Source: Blattamonas nauphoetae | Taxonomy: Eukaryota; Preaxostyla; Oxymonadida | Direction of reading: 5' to 3' | DNA length: 64,000 bases | Assembly: GCA_033064195.1 (NCBI GenBank) | Contig: JARBJD010000054.1 | Coordinates: 124,001-188,000 of the forward strand | Shown here: in pieces, positions 21,525-33,706 of the stretch | Numbering within the stretch: the stretch's first letter is position 1 | Layout of the letters: the number at the start of each line of letters is the position of its first letter | Made by a program: the position numbers and the translations under genes | Notes under the pieces: model-generated | The model's database searches: none | Told to the model about the DNA's origin: nothing | Seen by the model: only the letters and a program-made list of their open reading frames with translations

Positions 21525-24500
21525 ATGATCGTAGTCATCCTTTTCTCTTCCATCTTTTGCTTCAATTCTGAAGACTCTTCTGTGAACCTTATTCCTTTTT
21601 TTGTTGACAATTCGACATTATTCCCCCCTCTACGCTCGTCATCCTGGAGTTCTCATCCACAACTCATCTCTGAACCAGTTGTTGTCCTCAGAAACAATAT
21701 CACTCTTTTAAATTGTTGTAGGAAAGTTCTCAGTGAACGGAATACGCATCTTTCGTTTTCAACACCCTATTTATCATTTCTCCTCTCTAATGCGTCATTC
21801 TCACTATCCAAAATATCTCTCTCTGTTTCTCACCCAATTTTTCGACTTTCATCGCAATCTGATTTGTTTATTTCTGATTGTGGCATTGAGTTTGAATGCG
21901 AAACCTCCTTTCTCTGTTCTGATCACAGCACTGCGACATTGGACACTGTTACTTTGACATCATCAACTGGGATCCTTTCGACATTTTATGATTCCATTTG
22001 TGCCGATAGTGCCTTTTATCTTCATTCTTGTTCTCTTTCATCACATCTTTTTGTTCAATCATTCTTCTCGCGTTCTCCGTCAACATTCGTTTCGTTATCG
22101 TCTTCTTTTCTGTTCAATTTGACATCATATTTGCCTCATTTTACCCACCCATTGCCTAGACAATCGTTTACAGTGTCTCTTCTGTCAGTAGATGCATCCA
22201 AGACGCGAAATCTGTTTGATGGCACGATCTTCAAAATGAACCAAGAAGCCGTCAAATTTCAACTTATGAACTCATCATTCATCAAAAATGAACGAATTAT
22301 TGAGAATATAACATTTACGACCCCACAGAAGATTTTAAGTGACTGCAAAGTGCTACGATGCCGGTTTAAGAACTGCTCGAGTTCAGCTGATGGAGGAAGC
22401 CTAACAGCGACATGTGATTCACTGGAAATAGCAGAAACATCCTTTTTGAACAGTTTCTCTGAACAAAACGGAGGATCGATTTCACTTTTGGGGGATAAAG
22501 CGATGATTGAGAACTGTCGATTTGATGATTCGAAGAGTGGCGGAACAGGAGGCAGCATCTATTTTTTTGGGAACGCATGCTCTACACAGAAGAGTACTTT
22601 CATTTTCTCGGAGTCAGAAGGCGATGGCGGCAGTATTTTCTCATCCTCTGGCAACTTCTCCCTGGACGACTGTTCTCTCACTAAATCAGTTTCCCGTCGT
22701 CATGGAGGAGTATTTGCTATTAAATCAGCCTTCCTACTTTGTCTTCACTCACTTATTAAGGATTGCTCTTCCTCGCTCGGTGGAGCTGCTGTTCATGTCT
22801 ACAGTGGCTCTTATATCATGCTCTTACAGTCTTCCTTTGTCGCGCAATCTGTCGCTGATTGTCTCGTCTTCATTGGATCACACACGCGGTCACATCTGTT
22901 CAGCTCTCATTTTGCAGTCTCCGAACCTCACAAGAATGGTTGCGACGTCACATTCGAAGCTTTTCCAACAAGCATCTCGCAGGATGCACACAGCTATCTT
23001 TCATCTCTCACTCCCACCACCTCCTTCCAGCCGGTTTTCTCTCAACTCGTTCCGTCTCTCAAATTTGATGATTGGTTCCACGACGAATATTACCTGTTTC
23101 ATGTCGCACCAAATACAACCGATGGCCTGTGTTCCACGGCTCACTTTTGCCGAACAATCGCCAGCGCACTCGACGTTATCAAACCCCATGTCCCCACAAT
23201 GATATTCATGACCGTTGGAGATCACCACTCGGATCGTATTGACTCGTCTTGTATGTCACCTCCTTCCTCCACTTTTTTCTTCTCTCCCATCATATCTTTT
23301 TCTTCTCTCCCATCATATCTTTTTCTTCTCTTATCAACTTTTTTCTTCTTCAATCTCATATATTGTTCTGAATCACATATTTCACTTTTTTGTCTCTCTC
23401 AGTGGCTACTCTGACTCTGACGACAATCGTTCAAGAACCGAATGCAATCAACATCCACGCTCTCGATTCCACTCTCTTCTCTCTCCACTCCGACGTGAAT
23501 TGGCACTGCATATGGCTCGCTCTTCATCGTTCGGCCTTCTCTCCTCTCGTCCTCATCGAAGCCGGCACATTCATTCTCACTGACTGCTCTCTCCACAACC
23601 CACAAAGTGTTCGCGTGTCGCCATCACCGTTCATCAAGGCAGATTCTCTCAAAATATTCGGTTTCGTCGCAACACATCCTTCAAATCCTCTCCCACACTG
23701 TTCAGAACTCCTCTCCGCTGATTCCCTGCAAACTCTTACCATCAGATGTACCTTTGAACAACTTGTGGTTAACGAAGAACTCCCACTTTTCAGTATTCAG
23801 TCAGGATATGGTATATTCATCTCGTCGACGACACTCAAGTATTGTGTGTTCAACACGCCGTTCATCGTCGTCCAATCGGGCTCTGTTGTGATGATCACCG
23901 AGGTCTCTGTCCTCGACACCGTTTTCCTTGCTCCTCTCATCACCCTCGCCATCTCCCCTCTAGTTCATTGTTATGTCAATCTGCAAAACTTCCGTCTCCA
24001 TTCCTCCGAAGGGGGGTCCACATCTCCAGTCATCTCGTGTCTCACAGAACAAGGATCTACTGCGATGCTGACACCGAACCTCCAAAACTCTCATTTTCGC
24101 TCGCCGCATACCGATTCTCCACTCCTCATCCGTGTGTCGCATAATTGCACTTTTGCTCCCCTCATCTCAATGTCGTCGTTCTCTGTGGTTGGTCCTTTGA
24201 CCTGGTGCGACGAGACACAACGAGAGATTCTGAAACAGAACGAGACAGAAGTGGAGCAGTTCTGCTCGCCGGTGGGAACTGACGTGATGGGCTGTGGAAA
24301 TAAAGACACTCCGTGTCGCACAATACTGTTTTGTATCACACTGCTGTTTCCAGAACAACCATCGACCATCCATCTTCTGTTCTCGACGGAAGAAGGAGGA
24401 ATTGTGGTGTTCAACCGGCTCTGCAAGATTGTTGGGGAGTCGCAAGATGTGATCATCACGCCATCGAGAAAGGAACCCATTGAATTCACGTTTGTGCTGC

Positions 24501-27500
24501 TCTTCTCGAACCTCCAGCTGTCGTCGTTGGTAATTCATCTGTCTGCACGGAACACTGTGAGTGAGATGCAGTTTGCGCTGATCAAAGACAAGTCGACGTT
24601 GACGCTGGACGAGATGACGTTCTTCCTTGTGTCACAGGTGCCTCTCTCGAAGCCACCCATTTGCATCGAAAACGGGTCACTCAACGCACTGCAATTGAAG
24701 ATGTCGACGAATTTCGATTCGCTGACGTCATCGTCGTCGTTGGTGGTTGCATCGGATTTCTATGATTTCACACTTGTTGAATGTTCATTCAGCCATCTAT
24801 CGTTTGCTGAACCAATCTTGGTCCTCAACACAACGAAGGAGGGCCACTTTGGACTGAATCTGTGTGTCTTCCGCTCTCTAAGTTCGGGATCGAGCGATCT
24901 CTTTCGCATCGGTTCATCTGCCCCGATTTCGATTGATGTGAAAGATTGTTTCTTTGAATCTTGTACTTGTGCTGGCTCTTCTTCTTCCTCATTCCTTCAC
25001 CCATCCATCCCGGCACCTTCCACCATCTCGCTCGATCTTGTAGCTTCGGATGATCTCCAAACAGCCATCATTCTCCTCTCCACCGACAACATTTCTAATC
25101 TCGTCAACCATTCCCGCTTCAGAGCTTTCTCCCATCTGCTCCCAACCCATCTTCAGTTTGAGGAGGAGGCCGACTCGAAATCATTCGTGTCACAGCTCAT
25201 CACAGCGGCAGATTCGATTGAAGTGTCTGATTCCGCCTTCGACAGCATCTTCTGCATGCAACCTCAAAACCATAAATGCCGCACACTCCAGCATGTTCTT
25301 CTGTGTCTGGACAACTCCCCGCCGAAAATCGAAACAACTGTGGTTTCAATCACAAGTGTCATCGACACTCTCACAGACACCTTCTCCAACACATCGCCAC
25401 TCAGGATCACATCAGAGATTGGTTCCACAATCAGTCTTCATCCAAACTCTGATGCAAAAGCCGTGTTTGTTGTGGAGAATGAACTTAATGTTTCTCATCT
25501 GAATTTTCGCGTCAAAACGCTTCCCACTCGAACCACTCCTCTCTTTCACTGCACTCCGAGCTCAGAACTCGATTTTACACTCGTCTCTTTCTTTTCTCAG
25601 ACAATGTCAATCACACATCCGATCGTCTTTGTCGATTCAGGGTCTCTTTTCTTCACTTCCGTTGCATTCGACTTCAAATGCGTCGTCGCCTCTCCGCTGA
25701 TCTCGATTCTCTCCACACAATGCATCATCGAAGGATGCCACTTATCATCGACGAAACTCCAAGAGACTGGAAAACTTATTCTTGTCGATCAAAACAGCAC
25801 AATCCACTTTCTCGACTTGAAAGTTGAAGACATGATGAGTGATGCCTCGGCACTGATCAATGTCCAAGCGAGCGGCTTCAACCATGAGCTTGATTGTCTT
25901 ACTCTCAACAGGATAGACATATTGAAACCTGATTCATCGCTTCTATCCATTACTGCCACCAATTCTTCTGTCACTATCACCTACATCTTATGCCAACAAA
26001 TCTCAGCGACTCATCCAAACTGCTCACAAGTCCGGATCGTCCTCTTGTCCAGTCGACTCCATTTATCATCCAATCTCACTCTCTGCGAGTTGTCTCATCC
26101 ATCTTCGTCGGCCATGGTCATCGTCTCAGATTCTCATTCGATCCCTCACTTCGAGGTGACGATTATTTCAAACCCTGACTACTCTCTCCTCTCCTCCGTC
26201 CTCCTTCTGATCGGAACAGAATTCCTGAAACTGAAAGAAGATCTCACCAACGGAATCTTGAATCGAGATTTCCTCCCCAGGGCAGTGCTCTGGAAGGAGG
26301 AAGAAGGGAGCGAGCCAGTCCTCTTTCTCGAAACGGAGCTGGAAGCCCGGGACGAGTTCTACATCCGCAGTTTTGGGACAGATCGGCTGAAGTGTGGGAC
26401 TCTGCTGCAGCCGTGTCGAACTCTGAACTACGCGCTGATTCTGCCGCATTTGACGAATCAAATCGAAGTGACGTTGGATGGAATGATTTGTCTTTCGAGT
26501 TCGGTGGAACTGAGAACGAGCGACATCGTACTAACTGTGGATAGTGAAGGCACAGTCTTGACATCAACAGGGCCAGATCAGATCGGACAAAACACAATCA
26601 CTGCTCGGAGTGTGTTTGCCCAACAGATCACGTTTTTGCTGAATGGATTGGGAGTTCTGGCTGACAGTTCGTTCATTTCAGGAAGTGGTGGAGTACTGTC
26701 GATCGTAACATGTGCTGTGGATGTGTCCGGGAATGAGTGGGAACATCCAGTGTTCTGGAGTGAGGATGGGGAAGCAACGATCATTGATACTTTTATCCGA
26801 TCCGACTCGTTGTCGATCCCAACGATCCTGGGTGCGCGAGGCGGAAGGGTGTTGCTTGGCGGGATTTATCTCTCAGCTCAAGTTCTCGCCTCTCCGCTTT
26901 TGAAGATTATTGGCTCTCCTCGCGTTGAGTTAAGAATTAACGTTTTAACTGTGGAGACTCCCATCACGAAGTGTGAGACGGGACTTTGGGAGAAAGAGAC
27001 TGACTTCGAAGATACTGTCGTTCGACTGCATCTTCTGGACGTGAGACAGCAGGACATTCGCAGTGATGTGACTTTGATCGATTCAATCTTCAGAAACTCG
27101 GCAGTTTTGATGTCCAATTGCTCATTCTCGTCAATCCAACCTTTCTCTCCATCGAACACAGCTGAGTCCACTTCTATGATCAACCTGTGTCTGATCAAGT
27201 CGAGTCTGTCTCTGGAGTCGTGTGAGTTCAGACACTGCAAAATAACACCCACACATGGTCTGACACTGCTTCGGGTGAATACGACAGAATCTGAAGTGCA
27301 GTTCAAATACAACAGATTCGAAGAGAACACCGCTGCATCTCTGGTTCTGTTCCATCCCTCCGCCTTTTCGCTGTTCCGCAAGAATTCGTTCCAACACAAC
27401 ACATTTGAATCGTCGCTGGGACCAGTGCTGGTGTGGAATGGCACGCATCAACCCCTTCTTCCGCTGTTCTCGGCATACCAACGCCAGTTTGTGCAGATCC

Positions 27501-27859
27501 TGATTGTCTCAACGCTGCTGATTGTGGCTGCAGTAGTTCTTCTGTTTGTATTTCCATCTTTCTGGATGACACGATTCTGCCTGTCGCATGAGCCGAGATA
27601 TGGATTCTGGAAGCGAGATGGTGGACAAGGAGAGAAAGAGGACGACGCTCTGCCATTCGTCATCACACGAGTTCAGGGAGCGACTCATCGTGTGATCTAT
27701 TCGAGCTCAATCGTCAGAGGGAGAGTCGACGAAGACACCTCGAACGTCGCAGAAGAAAAACATCTCATGGACTCGTCTTCAGGAACCTCTTCAGATTCTG
27801 AAAATGTGTTGGACTTTGATCAGGAGGACTCCATTGTGGACTCAGACAAAGATACTTGA
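21525..27859 (+). CDS. Giant beta-helix type I membrane protein, two exons (2060 aa)
   Basis: ATG 21525 gives a signal peptide (MIVVILFSSIFCF). Exon 1 ends at 23250 and exon 2 starts at 23403, joined in frame across a 152-nt GT-AG intron. Residues 280-420 carry four GGS(I/L) turns spaced about 30 residues apart, like the right-handed beta-helix repeats of polymorphic membrane proteins. A recurring module with a Cys and then CRT(I/L) (DTPCRTI, LQPCRTL, HKCRTLQ, HFCRTIA) appears four times. Near residue 1930 is one TM helix (LIVSTLLIVAAVVLLF), followed by an acidic Ser/Asp tail. It is probably surface exposed. Such large proteins are common in oxymonads, as far as I recall; the ligand is unknown. 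Confidence 0.85.
23278..23334 (+). repeat. Short tandem repeat inside the beta-helix gene intron
   Basis: The intron contains about two and a third copies of a 25-bp unit containing TCTCCCATCATATCTTTT. It enlarges this intron (152 nt) compared with the 26-112 nt of most introns here. Confidence 0.75.
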
Positions 27860-28199
27860 TGGTCAGATCCAACTTTTTTATTTCTTCCTTGGCAGCACCC
27901 TATTTGACGTTATTACTCGGTGCATATGTTCTGGACAGTGGATGATTTCGCTACAACTTGACAAACATTCTTCACCCATCAGCAATGAACTCTCAATCAA
28001 TTCTAGTCGAGGTCAATTTTATTCCGATGGATGCGGCTGAAAAGAATGCAGCTTATTTACTACATCCATTTCATGGTACTTTTCACAAACTAAACATTTT
28101 TCCTCACAAGGAAATGGGGGTAAATTGAGAGAAAAACCTGAATCACGTTGTTGCCTAGATAAAAACATCATAACACAACGATTCTTATTTCAACCCCCG

Positions 28200-28531
28200 T
28201 CACAATCCAGAAACCTCTCGCCCTACATCCGTACAACCCTCCGCAAACAAAAGAAGTGGTTATTCCGCCGATTGTTCGGGTTCCATCGGATTTTGAGCTG
28301 CAATCAATCAGCACATTGGCGTCATCGCGATCACTGTTTTCTCTGAAATCGCACTATTCTTCAGTTGGCGCTCGAGAAATGGAAGCTGGATTCTCATCCA
28401 CTCTCAAACACAGAATCAGCTCGTTTGCGTGCTTCATGTTGATTTTCTTGTCGTGTGTATCGACATTATTAATCACAGTTGGGTTTGTTTCTCGTATATC
28501 GGTTCTAACGTTTGTTCCAGATGCATTCTTA
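28200..28531 (+). pseudogene. 5' part of a small membrane-protein gene broken by a transposon
   Basis: The frame reads NPPQTKEVVIPPIVRVPSDF, then a Ser-rich stretch and a transmembrane helix (FACFMLIFLSCVSTLLITVG), and runs into the pogo-like element at 28532. Beyond the element, 30164-30477 encodes a second helix (MTIGVILIITGVLCSLPVLF) and a tail with FYALNSVYHPL and FDFFERQ. Two closely spaced helices with such a tail recall TMEM230/TMEM134-type proteins, but this is weak. The two flanks are not in one frame without an intron I could not place. Confidence 0.4.
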
Positions 28532-30163
28532 CTGAGGTTACACCATTCATGGAATTTGGAACTTTTCCGGCATACCACTTCACCCCATGATAATTGTTTT
28601 GCTTGAACATCTTTTCCGGAAACGACGATATCTTTATCCTGATCTTTGTAGAGATTCAACATAGAGAGATGTTATGGGAAAACTAGTGAGAAGTGAAGAA
28701 AATGGAGTATTAAACCAACAATAAAGGAGAAAAAGACTTAATTTTGAGTGAATGATTGCACAGTTTCATCGCTATTGTCGGCTCTGACTGTTTTCAAGAT
28801 GAGTTCAATGTGTTCATCGTCCAAGACAGCGACTGGTCCCTCAGGTTCGTACTCAATTCCAATCCCACTCATGAGGAAAGCAGATTGAATGTTGTGGAGG
28901 GTAGTTGCAGTTTGATATCCTGAAAACACTTGTTGGATTGTGACTGGAAGTGGAACTGGCCCGGTCGACAGTTTGATTCGGGTTACTGTCTTCTTCACAA
29001 TTCCGAAGGTTAAACGGTCCAGACTCTGAAGCAGATGAGTCGTATTGGGAGGTAGATGAAAGACAGATATTCCATGATCGGAACACATCCCTCTTGATTC
29101 TGTCGAGAGATGGAAGGCTACGTTGTCAAGGATGAGGACTGCCTTAGCGTGTGGTTTCTTTATCTCCTTTCTGATTGCCTTCACGTAGGGAATGAGCACG
29201 TATTCAAGCCATCTTTGGTAAACCTCACAGTTGAATCCTCCTTTTGGTGAAGAATCCAACATGATTTCGCGCTCCAGGTCCAGTCCGTACTGTCGTGATT
29301 GGTCTTCACTGAGTGGCTGTTTCAGTGATACATACATGGGTAATCGGCGGCCAGAGAGGGAGATGGCGCCCATGATGGAAAATTTGATCTCCTTTTCATC
29401 TGTCGGATAATTAAGTGGAATTCTTCTGAGCCTCTGTGATCCTATAAGACGTTGAGGTCTGTTATCCTTTCTCTGTTGATACCCCATTTCGTCACAGTTC
29501 ACTAGTAGCAAGGGATGCACATTTTCAATTTCGACTTTGAGACGTGCAAAGTGTGTCATGATTGTTTCGATTTCGACTTTCATTTTCGATGAATCCCTTT
29601 CGTTGATGGTGTGGAAGCAGATTCTGTCTTTGTGTCGATTGACGAATTCATACGGCCAAGATACTGAAAGTGTTGTTTTTCCGGATGCCCGCAAGACCCA
29701 TCGAACCAGATCGCTAGTGGTCCACAGTTTGAGTTCTTCACTGTCCTTCTCAATCTCGTCCAGCAGCTGCCCAACCTGTGCCCTTGAAAGAACAGCATTT
29801 GTGACGTGTTCTTGTTTTTCATGGTATGGACCATGGATTGCCTTGCTAGCCACGTTGGGAGAGCAGCCAACGATTTGTGCCAACGATTGTCTGGAAAGGG
29901 TTGGAAACGATTGTGCTTGCTGAAATGCGATGAGCTGTCGGCATCCGTCTGCAAACGATGTCCAAGAAAAAAGTTGGATGCTGAGTCCTGCCTCGAACGC
30001 CGCGAATTGCGGCCAGCCGTTCTCGCGAAGGACTCTCTCAATGTCAGCAAGTGAGAGGGTGGTGCGGTGAGCTGTCATCTTTCCTTGCTCGAAAAAAGTT
30101 TCGTATTTATGGTTCGTAAGATTTGCAGGAAAGTTCCAAATTCCATGAATGGTGTAACCTCAG
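28532..30163 (-). mobile_element. Pogo-like (Tc1/mariner superfamily) DNA transposon, complete
   Basis: It is 1632 bp with inverted ends starting CTGAGGTTACACCATTCATG and matching for about 37 bp. It is flanked on both sides by TA (28530-28531 and 30164-30165), the target duplication of this superfamily. It encodes one unbroken transposase. The near-perfect ends and open frame indicate a recent insertion. It sits inside a small host membrane gene. Confidence 0.92.
28738..30078 (-). CDS. Pogo-like transposase (446 aa)
   Basis: Cuts and pastes the flanking element. The N-terminal 120 residues are helical and DNA-binding-like (LSRQSLAQIVGCSPN is a helix-turn-helix candidate). The DDE_1-type core shows LLVNCDEMGY (first Asp), AVLILDNVAFH (second Asp), then LPPNTTHLLQSLD ending with the third acidic residue. 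The last two are separated by 35 residues, a DD35D arrangement within the pogo/Tigger range. The frame is intact from ATG to TAA within 1.63 kb of TIR-bounded DNA, so it may be active. Confidence 0.92.
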   Translation of the reverse strand: MTAHRTTLSLADIERVLRENGWPQFAAFEAGLSIQLFSWTSFADGCRQLIAFQQAQSFPTLSRQSLAQIVGCSPNVASKAIHGPYHEKQEHVTNAVLSRAQVGQLLDEIEKDSEELKLWTTSDLVRWVLRASGKTTLSVSWPYEFVNRHKDRICFHTINERDSSKMKVEIETIMTHFARLKVEIENVHPLLLVNCDEMGYQQRKDNRPQRLIGSQRLRRIPLNYPTDEKEIKFSIMGAISLSGRRLPMYVSLKQPLSEDQSRQYGLDLEREIMLDSSPKGGFNCEVYQRWLEYVLIPYVKAIRKEIKKPHAKAVLILDNVAFHLSTESRGMCSDHGISVFHLPPNTTHLLQSLDRLTFGIVKKTVTRIKLSTGPVPLPVTIQQVFSGYQTATTLHNIQSAFLMSGIGIEYEPEGPVAVLDDEHIELILKTVRADNSDETVQSFTQN

Positions 30164-30477
30164 TATCTCGAAGTTCATGACGATCGGGGTTATCTTGATC
30201 ATCACGGGAGTTCTCTGCTCTCTGCCAGTGCTGTTCCAGAGCATCTCTATTTTGTCTCACATGTGCGAATTCAATACGTGAACGCCTCATACAAACCAAC
30301 ATTTTTTCTTTTCTTCCGAACGGCGCATGGTTCGAATTAGATCAGTTCTACGCATTGAATTCGGTGTACCATCCTCTTACCCACTATTCTTTCGACTTTT
30401 TCGAACGGCAGTCATCATTGAGCGAAGAGGGCCGAACAGAACTTCAGACGCCGAATGTGGGACGAGTTCGATAATAA
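30164..30477 (+). pseudogene. 3' part of the transposon-interrupted membrane gene
   Basis: It continues the gene interrupted at 28531: one hydrophobic helix and a tail ending TPNVGRVR before TAA. The frame moves between segments at 30280-30340, so either a small intron or decay is present. See the entry at 28200-28531. Confidence 0.35.
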
Positions 30478-30552
30478 ATATCTCTCATATCATTTTTTTC
30501 CGATCCTTGCTGGTGATTGTGTGATTCTTTGATGGCATCCACTTCGAGCACG

Positions 30553-30627
30553 CCATTCTCGTTGATTAACGAATCTCATCTCCATTCAGTCTTCCAAACG
30601 GAGGGACTCCTGCTTGTGTATATTTGA
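30553..30627 (+). pseudogene. C-terminal fragment of an unknown gene (unit 1)
   Basis: Encodes ESHLHSVFQTEGLLLVYI before TGA. The same piece, with a longer upstream extension, is at 33384-33537. It marks the start of the tandem unit. Confidence 0.4.
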
Positions 30628-30794
30628 CACTATTCCTTTTGAGAAGGGCATTTCATGATTCTATGTTCTTTTTTGATCCTTCTAGATGAGGTTTTGAGAG
30701 TAATAATGAAAAAGAGGTGATTTTTACTGAAAGAGAGCCCATACTTCAGTTCTTGTGAATCGCTCTGACAGCAAACGGAACAAATAACTCCTCG

Positions 30795-31210
30795 ATGAGT
30801 TCAAGACAGTCGTTTGTGACTGGGGATATCTTGCCGTGTACTGTGAACACTCCACCCAATTGGAATCTGGTTCGTCGTTTTTGTGATTCATCTCTCTCGT
30901 TCTCAGTCAAACATCTCCCCACTTCTCGAAGTATTGAAATGTGAAGATGAAGACATTATGATTGACACACTCCGAGAGTTACAGAAAGTGGCCTCTCGTT
31001 TGTTGTTTTGTTTTCTTCATCGATTCCTTGATTACGATTTTGGATGTGTTTCAGAAAGTGGGTCGGATGACATTTTTGATGAATGGTGTTCATTCCTGTC
31101 TCCGTTGTGTTGTGGAACACAATCATCTGGACTTGTGGTCTTTCCTTTTCACTTTTGTTCATTCTCGCTTTTCAGACAGAGTTGCTGAAATTGATTTCGA
31201 TTCTTTGTTT
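30795..31210 (+). CDS. 5' exons of ARM-like gene C1
   Basis: ATG 30795 opens MSSRQSFVTGD. Exons 30795-30869, 30907-30987 and 31055-31210 join in phase through GT-AG introns of 37 and 67 nt. The predicted N-terminus has PPNWNL, echoing the family's FLNWN, then LLEVLKCEDED and helices. The next junction (donor GTGGAT at 31211, acceptor TTTTCAG at 31257) does not keep the frame that best fits the family (FEDFSKFPAW), so this may be a separate short gene or the start of the gene ending at 32947. Confidence 0.5.
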
Positions 31211-31411
31211 GTGGATTTCTTCACTGTGATGATCGATGTTCTCTCCTTCCTTTTCAGGTTCAAAATCACCCTCGTTCGTTCGCTCCTCGATTTCGACTAA
31301 AATCCCTTCTTTCATCCTCGCCCAATTCGAAGATTTTTCGAAGTTTCCTGCATGGGAATCAGTGTGTTTCATTCTTTTATCTTCTTCATTTCTTTTCAGT
31401 GTTTTTCCTGC

Positions 31412-32947
31412 ATGGAATCTCTCTTCTTCGAACCTGAAATTGTCGACTCACTTTTTCTCGAACATGAGGACTTAATAATTTCAACATTCAAGACAGTTGG
31501 AACTTCATCGCCTCCATCTGCAGTTCTCACCACTTTGGCTCGGATTTCTCTCTTCCCTCATCTCAGAATCGCCCACAACTCTCTCTCTGCTCTTTACCGT
31601 GTCATGAAACAAGATCCACGTGCTTTCACTCTTCTCCCCTCACCCATCTTCCCACCATCTTCCCCTTACCAACAATATTTTGGTCTTTCATTCCAAGCCG
31701 CTCTGACGAAGAGACTCAGAACTGTTTTCTCCGAATTTCAAACTTCTCTCCCAACCGATCCCTCACACCTCCCAACATACGTCCAGATGACGAAAGATGA
31801 TCCGTTCAAGGTCACACGTTCACTTAACTTCTGTTCATATTCGTTTCTCATCGTCCCTCATCTTTTGGGTGCCACCCCTCCAATCGAAGTGTGTTTTGGC
31901 TCTTCTCTTCATTTCTCGTCAATTCAGATTGCTCCTAAGATCATTCGAGATTTCATTCTCTTCGTGAAAGAAGCTCTCACAACGATTCTCACCAACATTT
32001 CAAAAGTCGACCGTCTCATCGCTTCTCTTTCCTCCGACTCTCCTCCAATTACTCAATTGGTTTCAAATGGTGACACAGAAATGACAGCTTCACTGGAACT
32101 CCTTCGAAATAAGTGTGAAGACTTCGTGAAAGATGGATGGCATTTCTTCATCAAACTCGCACACAGGATCTCAGATCCCCACAAATCATCCTTCCAAACA
32201 ACCCTCCTCGACGATTCATCCTTCCCTGACCTCATTCTCAACTCTCTCAAGCTCACTGGCACAGAAATCGGAAGACACACTGTCATTTCCATCTCGAACA
32301 TCATCGTGGAGTTTCGATTCATGAAGGAAAAGGTCATGATAGAAAATCTGGTTGGGAGGATGTTTGAAACAGTCGATTTTGTTTCCCTTCCTCTCTCGGG
32401 GTCCAAAACTCTGTTCAGTCTCACCAAATTCATTCAACGCATGTCTGAACCTATTGGAGAGGATGGAGAGCCACACTTCGAACAATATCCTCTCATTCGT
32501 ATTTATGTGTTCGAGCCAGCCAAACAATTCGTCAAATTCATGTTCCGCAATTCGGGCAAACTTGTTCTGAATGATAAAGACAAAGCTGAACTCGAAGCTC
32601 TCCTCTGTCAAATTCACCGTCACGTCACAAAGATGGAACTTCGATCAGACGAGCACGATGCCGACTTTGTGTCGGAACTTGTGAAATGGGAAATCCGACA
32701 GATGGTCGAGATGGAGAACGATAAGTCTTTCACCTTTTTCTTCCAGGGCATGGTATACCGATCACAAGAATGGAATCGAGACCAACACGAGCGGCAGAAG
32801 AGACGAGAAGTGATTTGGAGAGAATACGGGTGGGACGATGTGTTCGAACTGCGAATGATGGGGATGGGGGTGGACACCAATCAGACCGTCCAACGTTCTG
32901 TGAGACGACTCATGATCGAGCTGACATTGAATGCGGACGAAATCTGA
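31412..32947 (+). CDS. ARM-like gene C1, main exon (about 512 aa)
   Basis: The frame is open from ATG 31412 (MESLFFEPEIVDS) and also upstream across a probable 35-nt intron. The protein is almost entirely helical: SAVLTTLARISLFPHLRI, PPITQLVSNGDTEMTASL, FVSLPLSGSKTLF, and a charged C-terminus with WNRDQHERQKRREV. No TM or signal is seen. The tandem copy at 34331-35860 matches closely, differing mainly in blocks around residues 140-160, 215-240 and 290-310. It is distantly similar in style to the palindrome ARM genes. Function is unknown; a protein-binding scaffold is inferred. Confidence 0.65.
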   Translation: MESLFFEPEIVDSLFLEHEDLIISTFKTVGTSSPPSAVLTTLARISLFPHLRIAHNSLSALYRVMKQDPRAFTLLPSPIFPPSSPYQQYFGLSFQAALTKRLRTVFSEFQTSLPTDPSHLPTYVQMTKDDPFKVTRSLNFCSYSFLIVPHLLGATPPIEVCFGSSLHFSSIQIAPKIIRDFILFVKEALTTILTNISKVDRLIASLSSDSPPITQLVSNGDTEMTASLELLRNKCEDFVKDGWHFFIKLAHRISDPHKSSFQTTLLDDSSFPDLILNSLKLTGTEIGRHTVISISNIIVEFRFMKEKVMIENLVGRMFETVDFVSLPLSGSKTLFSLTKFIQRMSEPIGEDGEPHFEQYPLIRIYVFEPAKQFVKFMFRNSGKLVLNDKDKAELEALLCQIHRHVTKMELRSDEHDADFVSELVKWEIRQMVEMENDKSFTFFFQGMVYRSQEWNRDQHERQKRREVIWREYGWDDVFELRMMGMGVDTNQTVQRSVRRLMIELTLNADEI

Positions 32948-33383
32948 TCAAGATTGGCCATCTGTGGAACCCACGTCATACGCTCTTCCGCTTGTGTCAT
33001 GCTGCACCTCGTCTGATCGAACTCCCCTCGCCTCACTCTCGCTCATTCCTATAGTTCATCTCATCTCATTTCTCCTCATCGCGATGAAACTTGGTGAGAT
33101 TCACACAACTTCAGGCAGCATCAAGACAGACCTCTTCGTTCTGTTCGCTGATTTTTGAGATATTATTGCGAGAACCGCACACCAAGCACAACCCCGATCT
33201 CATCGTTTCTGGCATGGCTTGGCTCGAAGGAGATGATGTATAGGAGAGTCGTCGAGATTGTGTTCACTCGGATTCTGGATGAGTCATTCGACCCACTCGA
33301 CATGTTTAGACTTCAACAGCGGGACGACGAAGACAAAACGTGACAGACCATAAAAAGTGATAAACTTGGCCGGAGACAACGAT
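32948..33383 (+). other. Unit 1 spacer with gene remnants
   Basis: Fragments of an unknown coding sequence appear in two frames: EIHTTSGSIKTDLF near 33090, and SSFLAWLGSKEMMYRRVVE then DPLDMFRLQQRDDEDK near 33200-33340. They look like pieces of one protein whose end is the fragment at 33384-33537, but stops and frame changes intervene. I do not recognise the family. Confidence 0.4.
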
Positions 33384-33537
33384 GGAGCGAAGAAGGATAC
33401 TGTCGGGATCGCAACAATCGGCTTCAACAGAAGGCTTCAGAACGATCTGCCTCTTCTGAACACGCCATTCTCGTTTTTTGACGAATCTCATCTCCATTCA
33501 GTCTTCCAAACGGAGGGACTCCTGCTTGTGTATATTT
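33384..33537 (+). pseudogene. C-terminal fragment of an unknown gene (unit 2)
   Basis: Encodes KDTVGIATIGFNRRLQ, then TPFSFFDESHLHSVFQ and GLLLVYI before TGA. The shorter copy is at 30553-30627. Confidence 0.4.
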
Positions 33538-33706
33538 GACACTATTCCTTTTGAGAAGGGCATTTCATGATTCTATGCTCTTCATTCATCCCTCTAGATG
33601 TGGTTTTGAGAGTGATAATGAAAAAGAGGTGAATTTTACTGAAAGAGAACCCATACTTCATTTCATCTGAATCGCTCTTGCAGCAAACGGAACAAATAAC
33701 TCCTCG

